A DNA stretch of 64,000 nt, taken from positions 1 through 64,000 of the forward strand of contig JAHJUE010000013.1 in NCBI GenBank assembly GCA_018829205.1, in the 5' to 3' direction. The stretch comes from Bacteroidota bacterium. GTDB lineage: Bacteria; Bacteroidota; Ignavibacteria; Ignavibacteriales; Melioribacteraceae. Positions 9,338-17,388 of the stretch are shown piece by piece (positions within the stretch are counted from its first letter, which is position 1; the number at the start of each line of letters is the position of its first letter). The notes under the pieces are model-generated. The model was not told where the DNA came from and searched no databases. It saw only the letters and a program-made list of their open reading frames with translations. The position numbers and the translations under genes were made by a program.

Positions 9338-10396
9338 ATGCCCAAAATTTCTGCAGTTAATTTTACAAATCTAAAAAATTATTCTCCCCCCGATTCATGG
9401 CTGAAAATATCGACTATTGATGCTCATACCGGGGGAGAACCTTTAAGAATAATTTTAACAGGTTATCCTGAATTAAAAGGAAAAACAATACTCGAAAAAA
9501 GAAAATTTGCTAAAGATAATTATGACCATTTACGTACTGCAATTATGTTTGAACCGCGAGGTCACGCAGATATGTATGGATGCATTTTAACCGAAGCCGT
9601 TACGCAAGAGGCTGATTTCGGAATTTTATTTTTACATAATGAAGGCTACAGTACAATGTGCGGTCACGCAATTATTGCTATTACAAAAGTTGCCGTTGAA
9701 ACAGGTTTCGTAAAAACAGTAAATCCAGTTACGGAAATTATAATTGATTCGCCCGCGGGATTAATAACTTCATACGCAATAATCCGGGATGGAAAAGTTG
9801 AAAATGTATATTTTCATAATGTCCCTTCGTTTGTACAAATTTTAAATAATGAAATTGAAGTGAAAGGACTTGGAAAGGTAAAATTTGACATTGCTTACGG
9901 CGGCGCTTTTTATGCTTTTGTGAACGCCGATTTATTAGGTATTTCCATGGCGCCTGATAACTACAGTCAGCTTATAGAAAAAGGCATGGAAATAAAAAGA
10001 GCGGTAATGAAAAATTATAAATTAGAGCATCCGTTTGATGAAGACCTAAACTTTCTTTATGGTACAATATTTACCGGTAAAGCATTAAACGGAAATGCCG
10101 ACAGCAGAAATGTATGTATATTCGCTGAGGGAGAAGTTGATAGAAGTCCTACAGGTACAGGCGTAAGCGCGCGTATGGCTCTGCATTACGCGAAAGGTGA
10201 AATAAAATTAAATGAATCCATGATAATTGAAAGTATACTCGGGACCCGTTTTAAAGCTTCTCCAATTAAAGAAACAAAATTCGGGCCTTATAATGCGGTA
10301 ATTCCCGAAGTATCGGGAGAAGCGTTTATAACAGGGAAAAATGAATTCTGGATTGATCCGGCTGATCCATTAAAAAACGGTTTTATTTTAAGATAA
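9338..10396 (+). CDS. Proline racemase family protein, probable trans-3-hydroxy-L-proline dehydratase
   Basis: The family fold is clear: IDAHTGGEPLRIILTG near residue 28, GYSTMCGHAIIAI with the first active-site Cys (C108), and DRSPTGTGVSARMALHYAKG near 268. Racemases and 4-hydroxyproline epimerases carry Cys (or Ser) in the second motif (DRSPCGTG). Thr at that position (T272 here) marks the dehydratase branch, known from human L3HYPDH, which converts trans-3-hydroxy-L-proline to pyrroline-2-carboxylate. It is first in a five-gene operon with peptide uptake and prolyl-peptidase genes, which fits a collagen-type peptide diet. The start has the ribosome-binding site CCGGAG. Confidence 0.82.
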   Translation: MPKISAVNFTNLKNYSPPDSWLKISTIDAHTGGEPLRIILTGYPELKGKTILEKRKFAKDNYDHLRTAIMFEPRGHADMYGCILTEAVTQEADFGILFLHNEGYSTMCGHAIIAITKVAVETGFVKTVNPVTEIIIDSPAGLITSYAIIRDGKVENVYFHNVPSFVQILNNEIEVKGLGKVKFDIAYGGAFYAFVNADLLGISMAPDNYSQLIEKGMEIKRAVMKNYKLEHPFDEDLNFLYGTIFTGKALNGNADSRNVCIFAEGEVDRSPTGTGVSARMALHYAKGEIKLNESMIIESILGTRFKASPIKETKFGPYNAVIPEVSGEAFITGKNEFWIDPADPLKNGFILR

Positions 10397-10413
10397 ATTA
10401 ATAAGGAGCTCTA

Positions 10414-11685
10414 ATGCTGAAAAAACATCCTAGCGGTATAATGATTTTATTTTTTACGGAAATGTGGGAAAGATTCGGATTCTATACTTTAATGGCAATA
10501 CTGGTTTTATACATGGGAAGTGAATTCGGCTGGGATGATTCACAAAAGGGGGACGCATACGGATTATTCTTAGGACTTGTCTATTTTATCCCGCTGCTGG
10601 GCGGCTACATAGGCGATAAAATTTTCGGACAAATAAACACTGTCAGGGCCGGAGCAGTTCTTATGATTGCCGGGTATATATTTTTAGGATTTTCATCCGC
10701 AGAAAATATAATGTTTTTTTATTTGGGATTATTCCTTGTTGCTTTCGGGACAGGGATATTTAAAGTAAACATAGCGGTACTTGTCGGAAATCTTTATAAA
10801 GAAAAACCCGCATTAAAGGACGCAGGTTTTAATATATTTTATATGGGTGTTAATGTCGGGGCAACAATTGCGCCGCTAGCCGCGACAATTATCAGCGCCG
10901 TTTGGGGAAGTTATAATATATCATTTTTTGCCGCCGCCGCGGGAATGACACTGGGAATTATTAATCTTCAATTCGGAGTTAAAAAATTGTCCGCAACCGA
11001 TACCCGTTCCGCTAAAGCTAACGGCAATGATTTTACCGTATCAAATATTCCGGCCGCAGAATTTACACAAAGGATTATTTCATTAATTATTTTATTTGTT
11101 ATCGTAATATTTTTCTGGATGGCATTTTACCAGAACGGTTTTGCTTTAACGTTGTTTGCCGAAAGGTCAACTCTTAAAATTGACTGGCTGCGTCCCGAGA
11201 CCTATCAATTTTTTAATCCGTTTTTCATTTTAGTATTAACCCCACTATTATTGGGATATTTTTATAAACTTAATAAGTCCGGCAAAGAGCCGGCTACCCC
11301 AATGAAAATATTTATTGGTATGATGATTATGGCATTTTCTATGATTATTATGGTTGCCGCTTCGCTTCAGGGCGGAAACGACGACGCCAATAATATGATG
11401 CCCGCATGGTTAATTGGAACATATTTTATAGTTACTCTTGCGGAAATTATGATATCTCCGATGGGACAGTCATATGTATCAAAAGTAGCGCCTCCTAAAA
11501 TTCAAGGATTAATGATGGGAGGATGGTTTGCCGCAACGGCATGCGGAAGCTACGGTTCCGGCTTATTAGGAAAATACTACAGCGATTTTGCGCATCACGA
11601 ATATTTTTTAATACTTACAGGACTGCTTCTTTTTTCGGCTTCCTTAGTATTAATTTTTATGAAAAAATTAAAAAAATTCTCGTAA
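10414..11685 (+). CDS. POT/PTR2-family proton-dependent di/tripeptide transporter
   Basis: An MFS-fold importer of di- and tripeptides driven by the proton gradient. The POT hallmark ExxERF is present near the N-terminus (TEMWERFGFYTLMAIL, residues 15-30), followed by about 12 hydrophobic segments. A second family block is FNIFYMGVNVGATIAPL. At 423 residues it is shorter than most bacterial POTs (about 450-500). It lies 17 bp after the dehydratase with an AAGGAG ribosome-binding site. Substrates are inferred to be proline-rich peptides from the neighbours. Confidence 0.88.
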   Translation: MLKKHPSGIMILFFTEMWERFGFYTLMAILVLYMGSEFGWDDSQKGDAYGLFLGLVYFIPLLGGYIGDKIFGQINTVRAGAVLMIAGYIFLGFSSAENIMFFYLGLFLVAFGTGIFKVNIAVLVGNLYKEKPALKDAGFNIFYMGVNVGATIAPLAATIISAVWGSYNISFFAAAAGMTLGIINLQFGVKKLSATDTRSAKANGNDFTVSNIPAAEFTQRIISLIILFVIVIFFWMAFYQNGFALTLFAERSTLKIDWLRPETYQFFNPFFILVLTPLLLGYFYKLNKSGKEPATPMKIFIGMMIMAFSMIIMVAASLQGGNDDANNMMPAWLIGTYFIVTLAEIMISPMGQSYVSKVAPPKIQGLMMGGWFAATACGSYGSGLLGKYYSDFAHHEYFLILTGLLLFSASLVLIFMKKLKKFS

Positions 11686-11705
11686 TAATTTGAGGTACTA
11701 AATTT

Positions 11706-12890
11706 ATGATAATTAAAGAAAAAGTAAGTCAAGCAAAAGAATTATTAAAAGAGTTTAATATTGATTGCTGGATAACATTTGTACGCGAGTCTCAAATTAA
11801 CGGTGATCCGATTCTTCCGTTTTTAACTGATGCCGATTTAACATGGCATTCGGCATTTATTTTTTCAAAAGACGGAAAAACCTGCGCAATTGTGGGCAGA
11901 TATGATGAGGCAAACACTAAAGACCTGGGCGTTTATGATAAAGTTATCGGATTCGTAAAAGGTGCCAAAGAAGAAATCCAAAATTACATAAAGGAATTAA
12001 ACCCGGAACAGATCGCAATTAATTATTCGGTCGGCAGCGAAATATGCGACGGACTTACATACGGAATGTATTTAACACTTTATGACTATTTAAAAGAAAT
12101 CGGATTTGAAAATAGATTAATATCAGCGGAAAAAATAATATCTGCTCTTCGCCAAAGAAAATCTCAGACTGAAATTAATTATATGCAAACCGCTATTAAT
12201 CATACATTGGAAATATTTGAAGCTGTTGCCGGGTATATAAAACCCGGAATGAAAGAAAAAGAAGTAGCAGCTTTTATGAAAGCAGAAGTTGAAAATAGAA
12301 AACTCGGTTTCGCTTGGGAAGAAAAAGTTTGCCCCGCCGTTTTCAGCGGTCCGGATACTGCCGCGGCTCATTACGCTCCTTCCGAAAGATTGATCGAGAA
12401 AGGCCATATATTAAATATGGATTTCGGAGTAAAATATAATGGCTACTGCTCAGACCTTCAAAGAACTTTTTATATTCTTAAAGACGGTGAAATTGAAGCC
12501 CCGCAAGACGTGATGATTGGGTTTAATACAATTGTTAAGTCGGTTGAAGATGCTAAACAGGCAATTAAACCCGGCAGGTTCGGACATGAAATTGATAAAG
12601 TTGCGCGCGATGTTATTGTTAATAACGGTTATGAGGAATTTCCTCACGGACTCGGACATCAGGTTGGAATGTATTCGCATGACGGTACGGCATTACTGGG
12701 ACCTGCATGGGAAAAATACGCCGAAAAACCATTTCAGCCATTGGAAGAAGGTATGGTATTTACAATTGAACCGAGACTTGAAGTAAAAGGAAAAGGAATA
12801 GCAACAATTGAAGAAATGATTGTAATTACAAAAGAAGGCGCCGAATGGTTATCCAAGCCTCAGAAAGAAATAATACTAATTAGAGAATAA
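11706..12890 (+). CDS. M24-family Xaa-Pro peptidase (prolidase/aminopeptidase P type)
   Basis: A pita-bread metallopeptidase that cleaves bonds next to proline. The N-terminal creatinase-like domain (residues 1-155) is followed by the catalytic domain with the dinuclear-metal ligands in MDFGVKYNGYCSDLQRTF (two Asp, near 239 and 250), PHGLGHQVG (His), FTIEPRLEV (Glu) and ATIEEMIV (Glu). No signal peptide, so it is cytosolic and would process imported Xaa-Pro or Xaa-Hyp peptides. It lies 20 bp after the transporter gene. Dipeptidase and aminopeptidase activity cannot be told apart from sequence alone. Confidence 0.85.
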   Translation: MIIKEKVSQAKELLKEFNIDCWITFVRESQINGDPILPFLTDADLTWHSAFIFSKDGKTCAIVGRYDEANTKDLGVYDKVIGFVKGAKEEIQNYIKELNPEQIAINYSVGSEICDGLTYGMYLTLYDYLKEIGFENRLISAEKIISALRQRKSQTEINYMQTAINHTLEIFEAVAGYIKPGMKEKEVAAFMKAEVENRKLGFAWEEKVCPAVFSGPDTAAAHYAPSERLIEKGHILNMDFGVKYNGYCSDLQRTFYILKDGEIEAPQDVMIGFNTIVKSVEDAKQAIKPGRFGHEIDKVARDVIVNNGYEEFPHGLGHQVGMYSHDGTALLGPAWEKYAEKPFQPLEEGMVFTIEPRLEVKGKGIATIEEMIVITKEGAEWLSKPQKEIILIRE

Positions 12891-12913
12891 TAAAAAATTA
12901 CAAAAGGATTATT

Positions 12914-13801
12914 ATGGATTTAGCAGGTATTTTCCCGCCATTACCTACACCGTTTATTGATGATGAAATTGCGGTTGACAAACTTAAAATGAATATTGAT
13001 AAATTAAACAATACGAACCTTTCCGGTTATGTTGTTATGGGCTCCAATGGCGAAAGCGTTTATTTATCAATGAAGGAAAAAATTGAACTCGTTTCAAAAG
13101 TAAAAGAATATGCTTCTGGTAATAAGAAAATTATTGCGGGTACGGGACTCGAATCTATAAAAGACACAATTAAATTAACAAATGAAGCCGCTGATGCAGG
13201 AGCGGACTGTTCATTAATTTTAACTCCATCGTATTATAAGTCTAAAATGACGCATAATGCATTTGTTGAATATTTTTATAATGTAGCCGATGAAGTAAAA
13301 ATTCCCGTATTAATTTATAATGTTCCAAAATTTACTGGAGTTGATATTGAAACCGGAACAGTTGCCAAACTTGCTGATCACAAAAATATTATAGGCATTA
13401 AAAACAGTTCAGAAAATATCGCTCAGCTTGCCGAAATAATTTATTCTACTCCGGATGATTTTATAACGCTTGTGGGAACAGCTTCAGTAATTTTTTCGGG
13501 CATGTCAATTGGCGCTAAAGGAGCAATTGCCGCACTAGCAAATATTGCTCCTTATGAATGTCTTAAAATATTTGATTTGTTTAACAGCGGTAAAATTGAT
13601 GAAAGCTTATCACTGCAATTTAAAATGCTTGCTCTAAATAAAGCTGTTACAGCAAAATACGGAGTGCCGGGACTTAAAAAAGCAATGGATTTGTTGGGAT
13701 ATTTTGGCGGGAATCCGAGAAAACCTTTGCCGATTTTAAATGAAATTGAAACGCAAGATTTAAAAAATATTTTAGCATCTGCTGATATATTAACTGTATA
13801 A
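12914..13801 (+). CDS. DapA-family class I aldolase, HOGA1-like (probable 4-hydroxy-2-oxoglutarate aldolase)
   Basis: A TIM-barrel Schiff-base lyase. It has Lys163 in IIGIKNSSEN, Tyr135 in LIYNVPKFTG and a phosphate/carboxylate loop GSNGE (43-47), where DHDPS has GTTGE. The opening LAGIFPPLPTPF, the GSNGE loop and the ending YGVPGLKKAMDLLGYFGG closely recall mammalian mitochondrial HOGA1, which splits 4-hydroxy-2-oxoglutarate to pyruvate and glyoxylate at the end of hydroxyproline breakdown. The alternative in this family is 1-pyrroline-4-hydroxy-2-carboxylate deaminase, but no hydroxyproline 2-epimerase is visible here. DHDPS is unlikely given the context. It lies 23 bp after the Xaa-Pro peptidase. 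Confidence 0.8.
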   Translation: MDLAGIFPPLPTPFIDDEIAVDKLKMNIDKLNNTNLSGYVVMGSNGESVYLSMKEKIELVSKVKEYASGNKKIIAGTGLESIKDTIKLTNEAADAGADCSLILTPSYYKSKMTHNAFVEYFYNVADEVKIPVLIYNVPKFTGVDIETGTVAKLADHKNIIGIKNSSENIAQLAEIIYSTPDDFITLVGTASVIFSGMSIGAKGAIAALANIAPYECLKIFDLFNSGKIDESLSLQFKMLALNKAVTAKYGVPGLKKAMDLLGYFGGNPRKPLPILNEIETQDLKNILASADILTV

Positions 13802-13858
13802 TTAATTTTAAAGATATAATAATTCATCCAATTACTGACTAAATTATGGCGAAAAAAA

Positions 13859-15151
13859 ATGAAAGGAAAAATTCTTTTAACAATTGCCTGTACTTTATTT
13901 TTATTTAGTAAAATTACATTTGCGCAGGAAACTAAAACAAAATTATTTGAATGGCTGAAATCAAAATCTGAAATTGATATTAAAGAAATTACTTATTCCG
14001 ATAACTATAATGAAGCTTACGAAATTATGATTGAACAGCCTGTTGACCACAAGAATCCCGACGGTGATAAATTCCGTCAGCAGATATTTCTATTTAACGT
14101 AAATGAAAACAGCCCTGTTGTTATTGAACTTGATGGTTACGATGTTGACGGTAAAAGAAAAAATGAGCTTAGCCAATTATTAAAATCAAATTATATACTT
14201 GTCGAGCATCGATATTTTGCCGAATCAACGCCCGAAAATAAAAACTGGCAGTATCTGAATATTGAGCAAGCCGCCGGGGATGCACATAGAATTATTCAGT
14301 TATTCAAAGAATATTATAAGAATAAATGGGTAAGTACCGGAATAAGTAAGGGAGGGCAAACTACAATTTATCATAGATATTTTTATAATGACGATGTTGA
14401 CGCTTCCGTTCCATACGTTGCCCCAATTAATCTGGCAAAAGAAGATCCGCGAATTTTTACATTCTTAAATAATGTAGGCGATGAAAGCTGCAGACATATT
14501 ATAAAAGAATTTCAAAGAAACGCTCTTGCAAAAAAAACTGAAATTCTTCCCATAATTTTAAAAAAGGCCGAAGCAGACGGAATAGAATTTGTTATTGATC
14601 CAATGATGGCATTTGAATACGCGATATTAGAATATCCATTCTATTTTTGGCAATGGGATGATAATTGCGCGGGAGTTCCCGGTACTTATGTTTCATGCGA
14701 AAAAATTGCTGATTATTTATGGGGCTTAAAATTCTTTGATTTATACGATGTAAAAGAATTAAAGAGAATAGAGTCATTTTTTTATCAGGCTTATACTGAA
14801 ATTGGATATTACGGATATGACATAACAGATTTTAATGATTTGATTACGGAAGTTAAAAATCCGACAAATGAAATTTTTGCTCCCAAAGAAGTTAATTTAA
14901 AATATAATTACGAATCTATGCAGAAAGTATATGAATGGATAATGAATGAAGGACAGAACTTTATATTTATTTACGGAGAATATGATCCGTGGAACGCATC
15001 GTCGGTTCAATTAAACGGTACGACAAATTCAATTAAAATGGTAAAAAAAGCAGGTTCGCACGCAACAAGAATAAAACATTTTAATAATGAAGAGAAAGAA
15101 TTGATTTATTCAACTTTGGAAAAATGGCTGGACATTAAAATTAATAGATAA
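13859..15151 (+). CDS. Secreted serine peptidase of family S37 (prolyl tripeptidyl aminopeptidase type)
   Basis: Signal peptide at residues 1-22 (ending ITFAQ). It is an alpha/beta hydrolase with the VEHRYFAES block (115-123), the nucleophile in VSTGISKGGQTT (Ser163), the Asp in YGEYDPWNASS and the His in GSHATRI near the C-terminus. This pattern matches S37 (PS-10), whose Streptomyces member releases proline-containing tripeptides. It acts outside the cytoplasm and would feed the POT transporter of the same operon. The 57-bp gap to the aldolase holds no terminator. It converges on the response regulator with only 8 bp between stops. Confidence 0.82.
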   Translation: MKGKILLTIACTLFLFSKITFAQETKTKLFEWLKSKSEIDIKEITYSDNYNEAYEIMIEQPVDHKNPDGDKFRQQIFLFNVNENSPVVIELDGYDVDGKRKNELSQLLKSNYILVEHRYFAESTPENKNWQYLNIEQAAGDAHRIIQLFKEYYKNKWVSTGISKGGQTTIYHRYFYNDDVDASVPYVAPINLAKEDPRIFTFLNNVGDESCRHIIKEFQRNALAKKTEILPIILKKAEADGIEFVIDPMMAFEYAILEYPFYFWQWDDNCAGVPGTYVSCEKIADYLWGLKFFDLYDVKELKRIESFFYQAYTEIGYYGYDITDFNDLITEVKNPTNEIFAPKEVNLKYNYESMQKVYEWIMNEGQNFIFIYGEYDPWNASSVQLNGTTNSIKMVKKAGSHATRIKHFNNEEKELIYSTLEKWLDIKINR

Positions 15152-15159
15152 TAAAAAAA

Positions 15160-15861
15160 TTATTCTTGGCTGTTGTTCTTTCCCATTTGAAGATATTTGA
15201 TTGCATATTTCATAAGCTCGGGGAGCGTTGTTACCTCGAGCTTTCTCATTATATGGGCTCTGTGAGCGTCGACTGTCCTTTTACTTAAATGAACCCTTGT
15301 GGCAATTTCAGAACTAGTTAATCCCTCGCCGATATTTTTTAAGATTTCTCTTTCGCGCGGCGATAAATTAGGTTTATTGTCGTTTTTCTTACCGGATAGA
15401 AACTCAAATCTGTTGTATAATTCCTTAAGTTTTTCTTCAGGCCAGTTCTGTCCGAAATATTGTTTGCCGTCATTAGCCGCTCGGATTGCGTACGTAAGTT
15501 CGCCTTTCATTATATTTTTACTTATTAATCCGTACGCGCCGTTTTTCATAGCATAATAAATGTATTCTTCCGTATCATGCATTGATACGAATAAAGCTTT
15601 AACATTTTTATCCTTTTTCTTTAATTCTGCTAAAGCCTCAACGCCGTTTAAGAAGGGCATTGATATATCAACAACTATTACATCCGGTTTCAAATCAAAA
15701 TAAAGCTGAAGCAGTTCTTCGCCGTTATCAGCTTCGCCTACAATAAAAAAATCTTTTTCATCTTCAAGCAGACTTATTAAACCGCTTCGGAAAAGTTTAT
15801 GATCATCGGCAACTATTATACGAATCATTTTTTCTTTATTATTATTTATATTGTCAATCAA
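15160..15861 (-). CDS. NarL/FixJ-type response regulator (orphan)
   Basis: The receiver domain (IRIIVADDHKLFRSGL, phospho-acceptor Asp in PDVIVVDISMPFLNG, conserved Lys near ISKNIMKG) is followed by a LuxR-type HTH (LSPREREILKNIGEGLTSSEIATRVHLSKRTVDAHRAHIMRKL; residues ~165-225). The start is given as the TTG at 15861, which has GAGGA upstream. An ATG at 15828 directly before IRIIVADDH is equally possible. No histidine kinase is adjacent, so the partner is unknown. The nearest small gene upstream (16231) is on the same strand. Confidence 0.9.
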   Translation of the reverse strand: MIDNINNNKEKMIRIIVADDHKLFRSGLISLLEDEKDFFIVGEADNGEELLQLYFDLKPDVIVVDISMPFLNGVEALAELKKKDKNVKALFVSMHDTEEYIYYAMKNGAYGLISKNIMKGELTYAIRAANDGKQYFGQNWPEEKLKELYNRFEFLSGKKNDNKPNLSPREREILKNIGEGLTSSEIATRVHLSKRTVDAHRAHIMRKLEVTTLPELMKYAIKYLQMGKNNSQE

Positions 15862-15976
15862 ACGGGTCCTCAGAAAATATATTTAATCTTATAGTTTTAT
15901 TTAGAGATATAAGATAAATAAATTCTGATAACATTTGATAATTGTTTATTTGGTTATTTTTCTTATAAACTGTCAG

Positions 15977-16231
15977 TTAAACCTCTAAATCTTTTTCTAA
16001 AGTCAAAAACAGCTGATCAAGAAAAATTCGAACAAAATCATTTTTACTTATTCGGGTATCAATCAAACTAAAACATCTATTAATCGTTTTTATTATTAAT
16101 CTTGATGGAATTTCAGGGAATACCTTGGCGATTTGACGGGTTAAAATGTAATTATCATCATTATTAGATTTAAATAAATAATCACTTAATAAAACTCTTT
16201 TCAGCTTTTTTTCCGCTTTTGATATAACCAT
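15977..16231 (-). CDS. Small helical protein, unknown
   Basis: 84 residues, rich in Lys, Arg and Leu, predicted all-helical with no signal peptide or membrane segment. A basic N-terminus (KAEKKLKRVLLSDYLF) is followed by ILTRQIAKVFPEIPSRLIIKTINRCF. I recognise no family. It sits 115 bp upstream of the orphan NarL-type regulator on the same strand. It is supported only by an ATG start, length and location, so it may not be real. Confidence 0.45.
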   Translation of the reverse strand: MVISKAEKKLKRVLLSDYLFKSNNDDNYILTRQIAKVFPEIPSRLIIKTINRCFSLIDTRISKNDFVRIFLDQLFLTLEKDLEV

Positions 16232-16566
16232 ATTACAATCCTTGCTAACAAATTAAACTTAATAGGATTAATTCTAAAAGTCATCAGTACAATTACCGTA
16301 TTTCTGCTTATTAATTTTGAGAAACCTTAAATTCGGAATATAAAATTAACGCAAAAAATTGTATTTATAGGTGAAAATTAAGGTATTTTAAACCACTATA
16401 GGTATTAATACCTACGGATTTTTTATCAATAATTTATTGAAGAAACTTTATTGAAAATTTAAAACGGCGAATTCTTTAAATTAGCTAATTACTCCATTAT
16501 TATGTAAATTTATCCGTTAAAATATTCCAAAAGCCTATTTTTTTAATAAAATCACGGAATCTAAAT
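16232..16566. other. 335-bp divergent intergenic region
   Basis: This lies between the 84-residue gene (minus) and lgt (plus). It is AT-rich, and I see no further gene or structured RNA. The only distinct feature is the 16-bp palindrome at 16399-16414. It must hold promoters in both directions, but I could not fix their boxes with confidence. Confidence 0.6.
16399..16414. promoter_or_regulatory. Perfect 16-bp palindrome in divergent region
   Basis: TAGGTATTAATACCTA is an exact inverted repeat with no spacer. A half-site-like AAGGTATTTTA lies about 10 bp upstream (16380-16390). It sits about 150 bp before lgt and about 170 bp before the minus-strand small gene, as expected of an operator for a dimeric regulator. 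The factor is unknown. Confidence 0.4.
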
Positions 16567-17361
16567 TTGATCTATTGGGATATAAGCCCCGAACTATTTT
16601 CGCTCGGACCTTTCTCTATCAGGTGGTATGGTCTTCTTTTTGCTCTTTCTTTTATTGCCGGATTCCAGATTATGAAATGGATATTCGTAAAAGAGAAAAA
16701 ATCAGAAAACGATTTAAATGATCTCGTTATGTATATGATTATCGGTACTGTTGCCGGCGCCCGACTAGGTCATTGTCTTTTTTACAACCCCGGTTATTAC
16801 TTGAGCAATCCCCTTGAAATATTACTTATTTGGCACGGCGGTTTAGCAAGTCACGGCGCCGCAATCGGAATTATAATTTCTCTTTACTATTATTCTAAAA
16901 AACATAAAGATCAGGCATATTTGTGGATATTTGACAGGGTTGTAATTACTGTCGCTTTAGCCGGATTTTTTATAAGAATGGGAAATCTGTTTAACTCAGA
17001 AATTATAGGAATTCCAACCGATTTGCCTTGGTCCTTTATTTTTGCATCAATTGACGGTTATCCGAGACATCCTGCCCAGCTTTACGAAGCGATTGCTTAT
17101 CTTTCTATTTTTGTAGTTCTTTTTAATTATTACAGAATCAAAAACGGTAAAACCCGTGACGGTTTTATTTTTGGTTTATTCCTTATTTCAGTTTTTACTT
17201 TCAGATTTTTTGTGGAATTCGTAAAAGAAAATCAAACTCCTTTTGAAAACAACATGCCTCTTAACATGGGTCAATTGTTAAGTATTCCTTTAATAATAGG
17301 CGGTATCGTGCTTATTATCAAAGCAAATAAAGTTCAGCCCGTATCAAAAAACAATAAATAA
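16567..17361 (+). CDS. lgt: Prolipoprotein diacylglyceryl transferase
   Basis: An inner-membrane enzyme that attaches diacylglycerol to the lipobox Cys of prolipoproteins. Family marks are IRWYGLLFALSFIAG, IGTVAGARLGHCLFYNP, IWHGGLASHGAAIG (catalytic His region), RMGNLFNSEIIG and HPAQLYEA. About seven membrane segments; 264 residues. The start is a TTG. It heads a tight plus-strand run with a lipoprotein gene 27 bp downstream, an unknown gene and an rRNA methyltransferase. Confidence 0.94.
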   Translation: MIYWDISPELFSLGPFSIRWYGLLFALSFIAGFQIMKWIFVKEKKSENDLNDLVMYMIIGTVAGARLGHCLFYNPGYYLSNPLEILLIWHGGLASHGAAIGIIISLYYYSKKHKDQAYLWIFDRVVITVALAGFFIRMGNLFNSEIIGIPTDLPWSFIFASIDGYPRHPAQLYEAIAYLSIFVVLFNYYRIKNGKTRDGFIFGLFLISVFTFRFFVEFVKENQTPFENNMPLNMGQLLSIPLIIGGIVLIIKANKVQPVSKNNK

Positions 17362-17388
17362 TTTTTAATTAGTTTGAAGGATATTAAA

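Noticed and set aside
12914-13801. Considered as N-acetylneuraminate lyase linked to the NeuB-like gene at 32712
   Set aside because: The two loci are about 19 kb apart on opposite strands, and no sialate kinase, epimerase or transporter is present. The motifs and neighbours fit a HOGA1-type aldolase better.
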